A stretch of DNA of 64,000 nucleotides from Timema cristinae (GCA_039000515.1 JBCFYV010000001.1:18763928-18827927); one strand, 5' to 3'. Shown: positions 12,020-23,430, numbered from the stretch's first letter. Program-made: numbers and translations. Notes: generated from the letters alone by a model not told the origin.

Positions 12020-12180
12020 GTTGTCGGTTGAGCGGTTGTTCCACGACGCAGCAGTCAGTTTAACCTGCACTGTGAACTGTTGGATCGGTGTCCGGTCACG
12101 ACCGACCAGTAATTACGTCACGAAGCGCGGTCCCGCCAATTGTGTTGTCGTCGTTGGTGGGGCTTGCCACTCAAAACATC
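12020..12180 (+). promoter_or_regulatory. CpG-rich patch with CRE-like site
   Basis: I count about 15 CpG in 140 bp against very few in the flanks. AATTACGTCACG contains a near-CRE/ATF motif. It ends at a pyrimidine-rich tract. It could be a promoter fragment, a conserved non-coding exon or a GC-rich repeat remnant; no TATA or open frame decides between these. Confidence 0.25.
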
Positions 12181-12353
12181 TCTCTATCTCTTTTTTTTCT
12201 CTCGTTATACATCTTTATCTCGCTGCTTCATCCTCTCTATTTATCTAACTCTCTATCTTTATATCTTCTCTCTCACTCTATAATCTATATTTCCCTACTT
12301 TACCACTAATAATTCTATATCAACTTATATTTCTATCCTCTCTCTCTCTCTCT

Positions 12354-12421
<68 letters not shown>

Positions 12422-12720
12422 TTTTAGTTTTTTTTTAATATCTTTATATTTCTATCCTCCATGTATTAATTTTTATTGATCTTCTTCACCACCTCTCTTT
12501 ATTTATCTCTCTCTCTTTCTATTCCTCTCTATGTTCATCCTTATAAATCTAATTCACCACTTCTATTTCTATATCCCTCTCTCTTTCTATTATCTATAAA
12601 CCTACTTCACAATCAAACCTTCTACTATCTCTTCGCCTATTCATATTTATCTAACTAATTCATCACCTCTCTTTCTCTAGAAATATAATATCTCTCTGTC
12701 CTATTATTTGTCCTCTCTCT
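12181..12720. repeat. TCTC/TCTA-rich tract with (TA)n core
   Basis: Polypyrimidine CTCTCT/TTTATCTC sequence across the whole interval, with an uninterrupted TA run at about 12355-12417. Serine/leucine-rich plus-strand frames here come from the repeat. Confidence 0.85.
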
Positions 12721-12821
12721 TAAAGATATGTAGGGATTCCACACAGGAAAAAAAAGATAAAATAACTATTTTTAAGATCACAGCCCTAACATAAATATGC
12801 TAGAGATGAGTGTGATAAAGC

Positions 12822-12990
12822 TCTGTATACACATTTGCGTGGATAAAGAGTGGGAAACCATTTAGTGGGGGTGGGGGGAGGGGGAAGACACTTCAGTAGA
12901 CCCAACCAGTATTAGAATAACCAATATGTCCCCTTCCCCATAGATTCAAACCAGAAAACATTGACTTCCTAGAGCAGGTGACCGAAACTG
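12822..12990 (-). mobile_element. SINE-B fragment (minus)
   Basis: ACACATTTGCGTGGATAAAG, GTGGGAAACCATTTAG and ATAGATTCAAACCAG are the reverse complement of the SINE-B body and B box; no tail. Confidence 0.55.
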
Positions 12991-13479
12991 TGATTTTCCC
13001 TTGTGACAATAATATGTGTTAAGGGTAGGATAAGAGCAATAAGCGTTAATCTACGAATTTTTATAGTTTTTAAAACAAAACAATAATTGTTTAGTTTAAA
13101 AAAAATCTGTAACAGTAGGTTTACTATTATTTTCAAAGGAAGCTCTTTAACTCATGTTGCCAAAATTGCAAAGAAAAAAATTACAATTGTATTTACATTC
13201 GTAGATCATTTAATTAATGATGTAAATATAATTTATAAAGTAAACCATATTACAATTTAATGGAAGATTTTTATAATTTATGATCAAAGTCTTAACACTC
13301 ACCTAGTAAATGTAAAACTATTCTCTAATGCATATTATTCTTAGATAAAACACCAGGAATGCCCATCTAATAAATCTACCAAATATTGATATAATTTACT
13401 TTTACTGCAATAGGAGGAACAATATGTATGTATGCATATATTTACATACATATAACACACTCACCTAATACCTTAAGAT
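12991..13479. other. Non-coding stretch
   Basis: AT-rich, no gene or repeat recognised apart from short ATGTATGTATGCATATA strings. Confidence 0.45.
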
Positions 13480-13861
13480 GGGGAGTAGGGAATACAAGTT
13501 AAGGGAGTTTTTTTTTTCTATTGCAAAAATTATTTCGGCCAAAACAAATCTAATTTTGCTACAGTAAAAACAAAGAGTTTAATTTTTTTCACATATTGAC
13601 ATCAACAGTTGTTGAATATCTGTAAAAGGGGTCCTGGAATTTAATGACAACTTTTTCTCTTTATTTATAAAGTTTCTCATTTAATGCTGCAATGCTCATA
13701 AAAGATATTCAAGAAATGTTTATTTCATCTCGTGAAGAGAGTTAAACTTTATGTTTCTACTGGAGAAATATTTGATTTATTTTGACCAAAATAATGTTTT
13801 GACATAAGAACTACAAAAATACTACATTTACTCAAGTTCCATACAATCCCACCTAAAATGT
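13480..13861. mobile_element. Foldback MITE, copy 3
   Basis: Left arm GACATCAACAGTTGTTGAAT and right arm AGATATTCAAGAAATG with AGTTAAACTTTATGTTTCTA; ends GGGGAGTAGGGAAT and CATACAATCCCACCT. Confidence 0.65.
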
Positions 13862-14700
13862 AAGCCTATTAAATAAATAATTTGTGTGATTTGAGTGGTT
13901 TTTCCGCTTGCTTCTTATTGCCCAGCATTAAAACGCTTTCGGGCGTGGCGGTTGACCGGTCTCTTCGGCTCAGCAGGACATATCTCACTGGTATCTCTAC
14001 TCTCGAACCGCGGAACCTAATTATGAAGTTTCAAACTCGCGGTTAAGTTATTTCTTCAAAAAAAACGATAAGGTTACAAATTACGGCCACGTTGTTGTTT
14101 TATAAACTCTTATTGAAGAGGTGATCAGGAAAAACTTCTGAAGATATTAAAATATTCATAGTTATTTTATTATTTTCTTTTCTTTTCCACAAAGTTTTTT
14201 AGTTAAGATCCCAGTCATCGTGAGTGTGTTTTGTTTGCAACATCTCTTAAAGTAATTGGTAGTTTAAAATATATTTTTTTAAATTGACCAATCACGAAAC
14301 TTCTGGAATATTTTTTTTATCTATAAGTCAAGTTGATAAAACATGAGGTATTGTAAGTTTAATTAGAATGTAATAAAGGGAATTCAAATTTATCAGGATA
14401 ATATTTTTAGTTTTAGTTTTTTTTACTTGTCTATAAAAAAATTCTTTAATACTTATTTATTTAACATCTTCCTAAGGTTTATTATTTTATACACGATTGT
14501 GATGTTAGATATATATTTAAATGGTTCTCATATTTTTTTGTAATCAAATCACATTATAAATGAAAAGTAAAATAAGGTAAGATATATATTTTTTATTGAA
14601 TGATTATTTTTTTGTTTTTTAAATTATAAAAAAAATTTTTTTTTTCACTATGGGCATTTAAAACGTTAATTAAATTGTATGTACTTAAATATGACCTAAG
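13862..14700. other. Non-coding stretch
   Basis: Poly-A/T rich with no sustained frame. A short CG-containing portion near 13935-14045 (GCTTTCGGGCGTGGCGG) shows no further structure. Confidence 0.45.
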
Positions 14701-14701
14701 G

Positions 14702-14922
14702 TTCGACAAACTTAGCTCAGTATGTAGTACGTCTACCTATTGAGAAAGGATTTCTGAATTCAATTCCTGACAAGGTCAAAAAAATTGCAACTGTGAGAAA
14801 TTGGGCTTCCACTATTCAAATAATTAACTAACGGACACAGTACTGGCTTCTAGAATCTAATTAGTTTCTAAGCCATGTGCTGATCTCATTCTGTTTGGAA
14901 AGTGGACGCTAAATACATTGAA
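14702..14922 (+). mobile_element. SINE-C
   Basis: tRNA-like head: A box CTTAGCTCAGTATGTAG, B box GAATTCAATTCCTGAC. The 3' end GTGGACGCTAAATACATTGA matches the family end seen at 32.9, 37.7 and 56.5 kb. It differs from SINE-A/B in head and tail. Confidence 0.5.
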
Positions 14923-15304
14923 TAAAAACAAAACAAGGCCTTTATTATTTTAGGAGAGATAATCGTAGCTAAAGGTCAGAAGACATGACTAGATTTCCAC
15001 GAGATTCTGAACCAATTCCAGACTGTGCACAAATGAATTTATTGTTGATAAAATTACTATTATTTATTTATTCTAAAAATGGTTTTAATACATTCATTAT
15101 CCTACATTGACATAATGTATCGTACATTCTGTCCCCCCTGAAGCTAACAGTCTTACCTTCATGTATTACGTTATGGGCCTATCTTGTAAACGGTGCCATA
15201 GTATAACCATGCAATTTTCAAGGTAAGCGAAGAGAACGTGATCTAATAAAGGTTCTTTCTATGGCAGATCATCTATACAAACCTCTTAAACAATATCAAC
15301 ACAC
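14923..15304. other. Non-coding stretch
   Basis: No gene, RNA or repeat recognised. Confidence 0.4.
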
Positions 15305-15549
15305 CCATCTCGGTGGCGTAGTTAGTTAACGTGCAAGTTTCGTGCTGAGCTAGACTGCTGAGTACGGGAGATCATGGTTCGAATCTCACTCGGGTGAAAT
15401 GAGGATGGTTTTTCCTAAACAGTTTTTCACTCTCCTTCCACGGAGATACGGGTTCACTTGTTCTATATTCAACCTTTACAATTCATAAATTATTAGTGGA
15501 ATTATTACTTAACGTATAACCCGAACGGGTAGTAGGACGCGGTGCTAAA
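15305..15549 (+). mobile_element. SINE-B with intact tail
   Basis: ATCTCGGTGGCGTAGTTAGT head, GGTTCGAATCTCACTCGGGT B box, TTTTTCACTCTCCTTCCACG body, and tail CGTATAACCCGAACGGGTAG followed by GACGCGGTGCTAAA. Confidence 0.75.
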
Positions 15550-16594
15550 TATATTATCGTCACGTTTATTTGTAATTGAAATCATGGATGGAATTAATGA
15601 ATCTGCTGTCCCTCTTACCCATCAAATCCCCTCCCCCTTCCCACTACTTACAAACTACCGATGAGGTACAGTATGTTGGTTTGATTAACCGAACATCCAA
15701 GATTACCCGTGTGAGTGTGCGTGTATGCGTGTGTGATAATGTTTGTAAAATTTCCGTGCCCGCACTGGATTAAGTTTCTCGACTTTGACCTAATGCAAGT
15801 AATTATTCATGGCATTAGAAAGACAATTTAAGTAATCGAATCTTTCGGAAGGAATAACACTAAGCCATTTTGAAACCTTTAACTGAACAGATTTTGACAA
15901 ACAAACACTCATTTTATAGAAAAGGTAATATGGATGCCAGTAAAAATAGTGGCCTAAACTAAAATCTAATTTTTTCAACGAGTTTTCATCTTGTCCTCTG
16001 TGTGAACAGTGGTTCATCTGTCGAGTCATTCTTTGTTTACATCGCCATAGAAACCATGATTTGTTTATAGCTGTATATTGTTAGATAAAATATTTGTCTT
16101 TGTTTAAAAATGTTAGCTCTCGTTACTTGAGTGGTTTGGTGCAATGAATATAGAAGTCATTTTAAAGTTCTCATCACGGCGTGAAGTGGAAAAATATACG
16201 TTTTGATCCGAATTAAACATCGAAAACTAAATATATAGGTAAATTTGATAGCCTTTGACGAATAAACTTTTAAACAAAAAGTGAGTGAGGGATTGTTATA
16301 TAGATCCTTTCTCAATAAAAATTTAAGATACACTTTAGTGCAATAATCTGCATCCATCGCTGCAACGACCCATTAGTTATTGTATAAATATACAAATGAA
16401 CTGACTAAAACACCCATTATCAATTAAGTTTTACACAACTTAACTCATTTTTACTAAAGTTGTATTCGAATAAGATATTTGTATTTGATTTAATAAACTA
16501 TTGTTTAGAAACCCAATAATAAATATTATATATTTAATATTTACTATTTGTTATGTATAAGTAAATTATGTGTGTTCTAGTGTATACAGATATA
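15550..16594. other. Non-coding stretch
   Basis: Several 60-79 codon frames on both strands, none with recognisable domains or shared codon bias. Confidence 0.45.
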
Positions 16595-16832
16595 CAGTAG
16601 CTTCGTGGCGTCTTTGGTGCTGACTGACAGCTCACAGCTGACTTCTGACAGTCAACATTTAGGTATAAACCTACATTTCGACAGACAGAAGTGACAGCTG
16701 TTTTTGCACACATGTTTTTGCAGATCATATGGTTCGGCGTAGAGATACTTAATTTGGTCTGATAACTTTTCAAAGCTTTTAGCTGTCAGCTATGAACTGT
16801 CAGTCAGCACCAAATAAGCCAAGGGGCTACTG
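16595..16832. mobile_element. 238-bp TA-flanked MITE
   Basis: Left end CAGTAGCTTCGTGGCGTCTT, then TGGTGCTGACTGACAG. The reverse complement of the right end reads CAGTAGCCCCTTGGCTTATT, then TGGTGCTGACTGACAG. The arms pair for about 50 bp (inner AGCTGAC/GTCAGCT). TA dinucleotides flank both ends (16593-16594, 16833-16834). Tc1/mariner/pogo-like by ends and target; no coding capacity. A minus-strand frame inside is incidental. Confidence 0.75.
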
Positions 16833-16904
16833 TAGATAGTTTTATTAGACACACCTGATTACCTCCTAGGCATATCTAAGAAACCATTACATTATGTAAC
16901 TTAT

Positions 16905-17070
16905 CTGTATTACTTATCGATCAACATTGATAGTATTTTGTTATATTATTAGTGTTATTTGGTCGGTTTTGATGATAACTATCAAAAGTGACAGCTGGAG
17001 ATCACAGGATCTTACGTATGAATTGAATATAATTTGAAAGTATATCTAGTATCTTTTATAATCGTCAGAT
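16905..17070 (+). repeat. Dispersed repeat family E
   Basis: TATTATTAGTGTTATTTGGT, TATCAAAAGTGACAGCTGGA and ATCTAGTATCTTTTATAATC keep the family order. Confidence 0.5.
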
Positions 17071-17302
17071 CATACTCCGTCTAGGAAAATTTGATTTTAG
17101 CTTCCCAAACATTTGCCATATCAATTTTTTTTAAACGCGTGCGTATTCACTCGTAATGAATAAAAAAATTCGACAAGAAGTGTTAAGGGGATGAAATAAC
17201 TTCAAGATAGCGAAATTTAAAACAACTGATCGCATGTCATGGCTACATCAGTCTATTGACATGATTGGTCTCTTTGTTAAACAGGTGCCTTCAAAACTTT
17301 TC

Positions 17303-17544
17303 CTGTGCTGAGGGTCCGAGGTTCAATCCTCGGTCCCGGCACAGATTTATCTGATTACCAAACCCCTCCTTCACCTCTGACAAGACGTGTACTAATCACA
17401 ACTTGTGGATATGTGGAATGCCAGGCCTCCACTGTGGTTCGAATCCCACGTTAAACTGTAGGTCCTTCATTTCATCTCACAATCACCCTACCATTACACA
17501 TTAGCGTAAGTGCGTATAACCCAAACGGGTAGTAAGATGCGGTG
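17303..17544 (+). mobile_element. SINE-A, 5'-truncated
   Basis: Begins within the tRNA-like head (TGTGCTGAGGGTCCGAGG, B box GGTTCAATCCTCGG) and continues through the full body (GATTTATCTGATTACCAAAC, ATGCCAGGCCTCCACTG, ACGTTAAACTGTAGGTCC) to the tail GTATAACCCAAACGGGTAG. No (TAA)n follows, so the 3' tip has been lost. Confidence 0.8.
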
Positions 17545-17955
17545 TATATTATGATAATTAAAAAAAAATTCACACCTTCTCCTCTCAATACGGCATTGAT
17601 TTAAGAGAGAGGAAACTATAAATCTGGTCATCACTGGAGTTTAAGAGCTATCTTCTTGTCCAATTGTGAGTTAGGCCGCTCTAGTTCCTGGCCTGCCACC
17701 CGTCCTTCTCCCCTCACAATTGTCAAGACCACAGCCGACAAGCCATGAAGAACACAGTAAAGTGGCGGCCTTGGTGAGGTAAAAGGGAACTGCTCCACTG
17801 ACTTAGATTCACTAGGTGTAATGGGTATACAACAGAACTCCGACCGGAACAAGCTGTGATTTGCTGATCACGTGGGTCTCTTGAACAGCAGAGCATAGGA
17901 AAACGTTCAAGAGGGAGAAACCCCATGTTTATTATCATCATCATCACAGTTTTAT
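17545..17955. other. Non-coding stretch between two SINE-A copies
   Basis: Two overlapping minus-strand frames of about 74 codons have no recognisable domain. GC content is slightly above the flanks, cause unknown. Confidence 0.35.
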
Positions 17956-18237
17956 GGTGACCTGGTGGTCCAGGGGTGAGGTGTCAGACATCTGTGCTGG
18001 GGTCCGGGGTTCAATCATCGGTCCCGTCACAGATTTATCTGATTACCAAACCCTTCCTTCACCTCTGACAAGACGTGTATTAATCATAACTTGTGAATGT
18101 GTGGAATGACAGGCCTCCGCCGTGGTTCGGATCCCACGTTAAACAGTAGATTCTCCATTTCATTTCGCAATCACTCTACCATTACAAATTAGCGTAAGTG
18201 CGTATAACCCGAACGGGTAGTAAGACTTGGTGCTAAT

Positions 18238-18319
<82 letters not shown>

Positions 18320-18320
18320 T
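17956..18320 (+). mobile_element. SINE-A, full length with long (TAA)n tail
   Basis: SINE-A structure, described here once. The tRNA-like head starts GGTGACCTGGTGGTC, with A box TGGTCCAGGGGTGAGG (family TGGTCTAGGGG fits TRGYNNANNNG) and B box GGTTCAATC. A ~190-bp unique body follows, then the tail GTATAACCCGAACGGGTAG. It ends in about 75 bp of ATA/TAA repeats. It codes for nothing. The isoacceptor cannot be decided because the anticodon arm is diverged. Confidence 0.85.
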
Positions 18321-18334
18321 GGTATATTGCGATA

Positions 18335-18440
18335 TACTGCAGTCTTAAACAGCATGAACAACTGTTATTAACTATGAATATAATGTACTAGATAAGATAT
18401 GATTCATTTGTTTTCCATAACTTGATCACCACGGAAAAAT
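18335..18440 (+). repeat. Short dispersed repeat shared with 38035-38140
   Basis: Both carry ACTATGAATATAATGTACTA (or TCTATGAATATAATGTACTA) followed by TTCATTTGTTTTC / CTCATTTGTTTTC and a TTGATCA/TTAATCA segment. Confidence 0.4.
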
Positions 18441-18802
18441 ATCAATTTTAAGTCATAAGAGAAGTATTAACATTTTAGCAACATTAAGGACATGACATAG
18501 TAAGAGATGAAATTTTCCGTGAAATTTTGAAATGGGAAAATTTTCCACAGTGATGCCCTACAGTGGAGGGTTTAAATTTAGGAGGTGGCATCTAGGGTCT
18601 ATGATACTTGAAAATATAGTGTGTTAAGAGACGAGTGGATTATAAGACGAGGGGAGGGGGGACGTGAGTGGGGAGGCGGTAGATAGCATGGTGGGTAGGG
18701 GGAGAGACAAATATAGGGCCAACCTTAACATTATTTTAGTTAACTTATTGATGATAAGAAATTAAAGTATGATTTATGAACATAACGGGTCTACAAAGGC
18801 TC

Positions 18803-18837
18803 TGCATATAACCCGAACGGGTAGTAAGACGTGGTGC

Positions 18838-18878
<41 letters not shown>
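18803..18878 (+). mobile_element. SINE tail fragment with (TAA)n
   Basis: Only GCATATAACCCGAACGGGTA, GTAAGACGTGGTGCTAA and (TAA)n remain. A severe 5' truncation; family A or B cannot be decided from the shared tail. Confidence 0.7.
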
Positions 18879-18879
<1 letters not shown>

Positions 18880-18919
18880 AAAGGCTCACATTCATTTGTT
18901 TCTTTACTACTTTTTTTAT

Positions 18920-19164
18920 AGCACTGTGTCTTACTACCCGTTTGGACTATAAGCCAAGATACTAATTACCCTAATGTATTAGGGATAAGGAAAGTTGAAT
19001 TTACAGGAATTGCACCCGCATTTGTGTGGAGACTGAGTGAAGGGAAAACCATTTAGAAAAAAAAAACTCAGTGCCCCTGAATCAAACCGTGAACTCCCTG
19101 TCAACTCCCTGTCTAGTCTATTGCGAGAGTAATGCTTTGGACCACCCAATCACTGAAGCAGGTG
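18920..19164 (-). mobile_element. SINE-B (minus)
   Basis: GCACTGTGTCTTACTACCCG tail, AAAACCATTTAG body, TCTAGTCTATTGCGAGAGTA and CACTGAAGCAGG head remnant in reverse complement. It contains a 10-bp local duplication, AACTCCCTGT. Confidence 0.7.
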
Positions 19165-19344
19165 TTTCTTACTACTAATAATAATAATACTACTATCACT
19201 ACTACTAATTATTATTACTATTATCCATTTAATCAGTTGAAATTAATCTACAGGAAATAATAATTGAAAATTTTCCGTAAAAAAAAAAAATAGGGAAAAT
19301 ATTCCGTCTTACATCTCTAGACATAAGTTGTCACTAACATTCTT

Positions 19345-19550
19345 GGCTGGCCTACTGATGACGGGGATATCGGGGTAAGAATCCCGGTTGGCTGTACTAA
19401 GGCTTTTTCTCCCCCTGATTCTTCTCAGTCTCCTACCACGCAAATGCAGGTAGAATACCTTTTGAATGCTCCCTTCCTAATCTCTACTTCATTAGAGTAA
19501 TTATAATAGATTGCGTACAACCTGAACGGTTGGTAAGACACGAAGATAAA
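19345..19550 (+). mobile_element. SINE-B, 5'-truncated
   Basis: CTGATGACGGGGATATCGGG, AGAATCCCGGTTGG, CTCCTACCACGCAAATGCAG and tail GCGTACAACCTGAACGGTTG. Confidence 0.65.
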
Positions 19551-19944
19551 AATAAAAGACCTAATTCTTAATATGATGTATTTAGCTTGTTTTGAGGGCG
19601 TGTGAGCTATACTATTAACAGGACTACTAGTAATTCAAAAACAATGTCTTCTCTCTGTTGAAGGTTCAAGTCTTGTTTAACATTTCCCCTCCTGTCTGTA
19701 TTCTCCTCGGAATTCGCAAGTTCAATGTTATAATAACAATGTCAGCGTTGCAGCACCTACCTAACAGTGTGTAATAATGTTAACGTTACATATGCACACA
19801 CATACATCTACATCGTGTGCCTTATAAACAAGGTAAACTACTTCTTAACCCCGTCAAGACAGTTCCATCCATCATAAGTTAGGGATGTTGTAGTACAATC
19901 ATGTGACGACAAACATTGAACCTGTTAGGGTTTGAATTTCACTG

Positions 19945-20118
19945 TACAGCCATGGGAATGAAGTTTGTGAGGAGCATGTTAGCTGTCACGAGGAGAAACA
20001 AGATTAGGAATGAAGTTATCTGGGAAAGAGTTGGGTTACAGAGTGTACATGAGATAGTAGAGGAAGCAAGGCTGAGATGGTATGGGCATGTAATGAGGAT
20101 GTTGGAGTACATTAGATA
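19945..20118 (+). pseudogene. Non-LTR retrotransposon ORF2 fragment (C-terminal side of reverse transcriptase)
   Basis: The plus-strand frame reads MKFVRSMLAVTRRNKIRNEV, then IVEEARLRWYGHVMRM. This is the well-known region downstream of the reverse transcriptase domain in many animal LINEs (patterns like MKFLR..L..TRRDRIRNE and RLRWYGHV.RM). Only about 55 residues survive; upstream is not recognisable and downstream the sequence becomes a tandem repeat built from the same coding segment. In an intact element the protein would copy the RNA at the target site. The fragment cannot do this. Confidence 0.7.
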
Positions 20119-20515
20119 ACAGAGTAAGCAAGACTGAGATGGTATGGGCATGTAATGAGGATGTTGGAGAACACGAGATAATAGAGGAAGCAATGCTGAG
20201 ATGGTATGGGCATGTAATGAGGATGTTGGAGAACACGAGTTAATAGAGGAAGCAATGCTGAGATGGTATGGGCATGTAATGAGGATGTTGGAGAACACGA
20301 GATAATAGAGGAAGCAATGCTGAGATGGTATGGGCATGTAATGAGGATGTTGGAGAACACGAGATAGTATAGGAAGCAATGCTAAGATGGATGGACATGT
20401 AATTAGGATGTTGGAGAACATAAGATAGTAGAGGAAGCAAAGCTGAACTGGTACAGGCATGTAATGAGGATGTTGGAGTACAAGAGATAGTAGGGAAAGA
20501 AATACTGAGATAGTA
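20046..20515. repeat. 62-bp minisatellite derived from a LINE coding segment
   Basis: Unit GAGATAATAGAGGAAGCAAT / GCTGAGATGGTATGGGCATG / TAATGAGGATGTTGGAGAAC / AC repeats about 7 times (unit starts 62 bp apart, for example 20175 and 20237). The unit encodes the EEARLRWYGHVMRM segment of the adjoining LINE fragment. As 62 is not a multiple of 3, the frame changes each unit. Outer copies are more diverged than central ones. Confidence 0.9.
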
Positions 20516-21522
20516 TGAACATGTGAAGGCTTGATTTTTAAAATAAATATAAACTTGTTTGTGTGAACGGCATTCTTTTGTAATAAAAAGGTAATGTTAA
20601 ATTTATTGTTACAGTGGATGTCAAGATTACATATATACCAGTTAAGAATCGTAATTAGTATTTAATTAAAATAAACATTGTTAATATCAATTCTTACTTT
20701 CAGATATTTTAAACATGAAAAACATATTTAACACAATATAAAAAAAATTAAGTAAGACAATTTTAGTTGATAGAATATAGTAAGTTTAAATAAAATACAG
20801 AAGTAGTTTTTAATATGATAAAAACTGTATTCAAACGGGATGGCCTAAGACATTATAATATATAAATAACAATTTGTAATTACCTTATTTATTATAAAAT
20901 ATTTTCTAACGCAAACTTTCGAAAAAATATATACTCGGGACATAATTTAAAAATTCCCGTCCTTAAAAGTAATAGAACTATGAACCTCTTTACTATCATA
21001 TTAGCTAGTAGTTCAGCACCAATAGGAGAATCTCTTGAAGCCTTCTACGACAATCATCATGAAAAATCCAATGGGAAAAAATTTATTCTTAAAACAATAA
21101 TTTTCTTAGCGTGCATTTTTAATTGATTAGAAAGAGTACTCCATAGCTTCTTATTTTCAAAATCGTTCCACAGTCTACCTTTAATTTTATTAAATGAATT
21201 ATTTAGATAATCTTTAAGTTAATTTTGAACTTCTTTAATGCGTATATAGACCATTCATAGACAAGGAAGTGTATCTTCTTAAATAACCTGATACCAAAGA
21301 AGGCTATATCGAATTTGAACATGAGGAGCCCTTTTTACAAAAGCCCCACGTCTTATAATCTGTCTGGGCTATCCATATACATATTTATATTAATGGAGTA
21401 GGAATAAGGAAGGACGAATTTAGAGTAAATGCATCAACATTTAAATTAAGAATAGAAATCTTTATGCACCAGGTATGTGTTGAAACCCCAATCTCACCAT
21501 CAATCAAATCTATTACTAGAAA
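20516..21522. other. Non-coding stretch
   Basis: AT-rich with no sustained frame and no repeat recognised. Confidence 0.5.
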
Positions 21523-21733
21523 CCCGATTCGGTGGTTGAATGGCCTAAGGCGTCACTCTCACAATAGACTAGACTTCCTAATGATGGGGAGATCGAGGTT
21601 TAAAACCCAGTCAGGACTACCGAAGGTGGTTTTACCTCTAAATTCAATCATCCTCATCCATAGCCCATTAGTATAATCAGTACATACTAGGCCTATACGT
21701 ATAACTTGAATGGATAGTAAGACGTAGTGCTAA
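21523..21733 (+). mobile_element. SINE-B
   Basis: CCCGATTCGGTGGTTGAATG, GCCTAAGGCGTCACTCTCAC, ATAGACTAGACTTCC and GGGGAGATCGAGGTTTAAAA; tail GTATAACTTGAATGGATAG then GACGTAGTGCTAAA. Confidence 0.75.
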
Positions 21734-21764
21734 ACATATATATATCACTTCGTCTTACTACCTA

Positions 21765-21765
21765 T

Positions 21766-21830
<65 letters not shown>

Positions 21831-21841
21831 GTATATATATG
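21765..21841. repeat. (TA)n microsatellite
   Basis: TA dinucleotides with GTATATA interruptions, directly after a SINE-B tail and a short inverted copy of the tail (CTTCGTCTTACTACC) at 21748-21762. Confidence 0.9.
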
Positions 21842-22176
21842 ACTAGAGTGGAGCATTAGATTATGTGACAATCGCAGAGGGCAAGTAGCCTACTCTTAAA
21901 AAAAATCTAAAGTAGTTTATTACGAGAATATTTTATCTATATGAAAAAATAATGAACCAGAACATAGATTTACATTTAACTTAACTTTAAATAGCCCACT
22001 TTATAGACACCCATTTTCCCGCTGCATAAAATAAATACCTCTACTACCAGTTGGAGGAGAAATTACTATTAAGGTCTTACATGATATCAAACATAGGCAT
22101 TTTTCATACCAAACCATAGATCGGTCCGATTGAGATTTAAGTAGTGTCATAAGGAACATAAAAAACGCGTGCAAAT

Positions 22177-22202
22177 AATAATAATAATAATAATAATAAT
22201 AA
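22177..22202. repeat. (AAT)n microsatellite
   Basis: Uninterrupted AAT units with no SINE tail next to them. Confidence 0.85.
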
Positions 22203-22556
22203 TCCACCCAGTTAAGTTATTTTTTTATGTCCCTCCTTTTAAACGGGAGAATACATGATTGCATATTCATGGTCGTTCCTTCACCACACCTAGATCACGT
22301 CAATCACAGACCGTGGTGTAACAATGCTGACCACGTGTTACATATATGGGGGTATTTATCAGTCCCCTTGCCTAGCTATCTGTACGGGTGATCTTCACAT
22401 AATTATTGAGAAGTCCAAGTGGGGCGTCCTACCATTTCAACGAAAGGGGATAGACCCCCACGGAGAAAACATCTGGGTAAGATTTCTTTTCGATGTCCCT
22501 ATTCAGGATGATTGTTTTTTTTTCTTTCTCCAAGGTCTGTTTGAGTGACACAAATA

Positions 22557-22839
22557 TTGTTATTATTGTTATTAACACCGCGTCTTACTACCCATTCGGG
22601 TTATACGCACTTACGCTAATGTGTAATGGTAGGGTGATTGTGAGATGAAATGAAGGACCTACAGTTTAACGTGGAATCCGAACCACGGTGGAGGCCTGGC
22701 ATTCCCCACATTCACAAGATGTCTTGTCAGAGGTGAAGGAAGAGTTTGGTAATCAGATAAATCTGTGCCGGGACCCAGGATTGAACCCCGGCCGCCAGCA
22801 CAGAATTCTGACACCTTACCCCTAGACCACCAGGTCACC
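22557..22839 (-). mobile_element. SINE-A, full length, 12-bp target duplication
   Basis: Complete from (TAA)n-type tail to the GGTGACC head on the minus strand. GTGACACAAATA is present on both sides (22545-22556 and 22840-22851), an exact target-site duplication. A minus-strand frame over it only reflects the SINE sequence. Confidence 0.9.
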
Positions 22840-22851
22840 GTGACACAAATA

Positions 22852-23190
22852 GAGTCGAATTGTGACTCATAACGGCATCTCCATGACATAATAACTTATA
22901 GTCACGTTGGGTCACTAAAAGGTAGACAAAATTTGCTCTACGTACTTTTAAATGGATTTCAGAAAATCTTCCCTAACTAAATCAATCTTTTGATCTTCAT
23001 CCTCCAGTGAACAAACTATAACACTGGTGATCACACAGTCTTTGGTATGAAGCTTAAAGATAGACTGGCTTAGTGTGGTTATGGAACTGATCGGGACTGA
23101 AAATAATTTGTCCACCATTTGAATACATTTGCACCCTTTTAGATGAGTTTAACTCCCATATTCTTGGATATGAAGCTGAAAGGTAACATG
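22852..23190. other. Non-coding stretch
   Basis: Nothing recognised. Confidence 0.4.
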
Positions 23191-23430
23191 CATCAAACTT
23201 AATAGCTTTTAGTGCAAAGTTTTTCAAACTTTTACAAATAGCTGCCCACTTGATAACCGTTTGTTAAACATCAAACTTTTAATAGCTTTTAGTGCAGAGT
23301 TTTTCAAACTTTTACAAATAGCTGCCCACTTGATAACCGTTTGTTAAACATCAAACTTTTAATAGCTTTTAGTGCAAAGTTTTTCAAACTTTTACAAATA
23401 GCTGCCCACTTGATAACCGTTTGTTAAACA
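23191..23430. repeat. 80-bp tandem repeat, 3 copies
   Basis: CATCAAACTTTTAATAGCTT ... CTTGATAACCGTTTGTTAAA repeats at 23191, 23269 and 23349. The copies are nearly identical (first lacks 2 T; one A/G difference), so the duplication is recent. A 15-base C run follows at 23437-23451. Confidence 0.95.

Noticed and set aside
17956..18035. Functional tRNA genes at SINE heads
   Set aside because: A and B boxes are present but acceptor and anticodon stems do not pair well and the sequence continues into the SINE body in every copy.
19939..20460. 173-codon minus-strand frame with repeating ILITCPYHLS peptide
   Set aside because: Antisense of the 62-bp LINE-derived minisatellite; three frames are open in turn and no domain exists.
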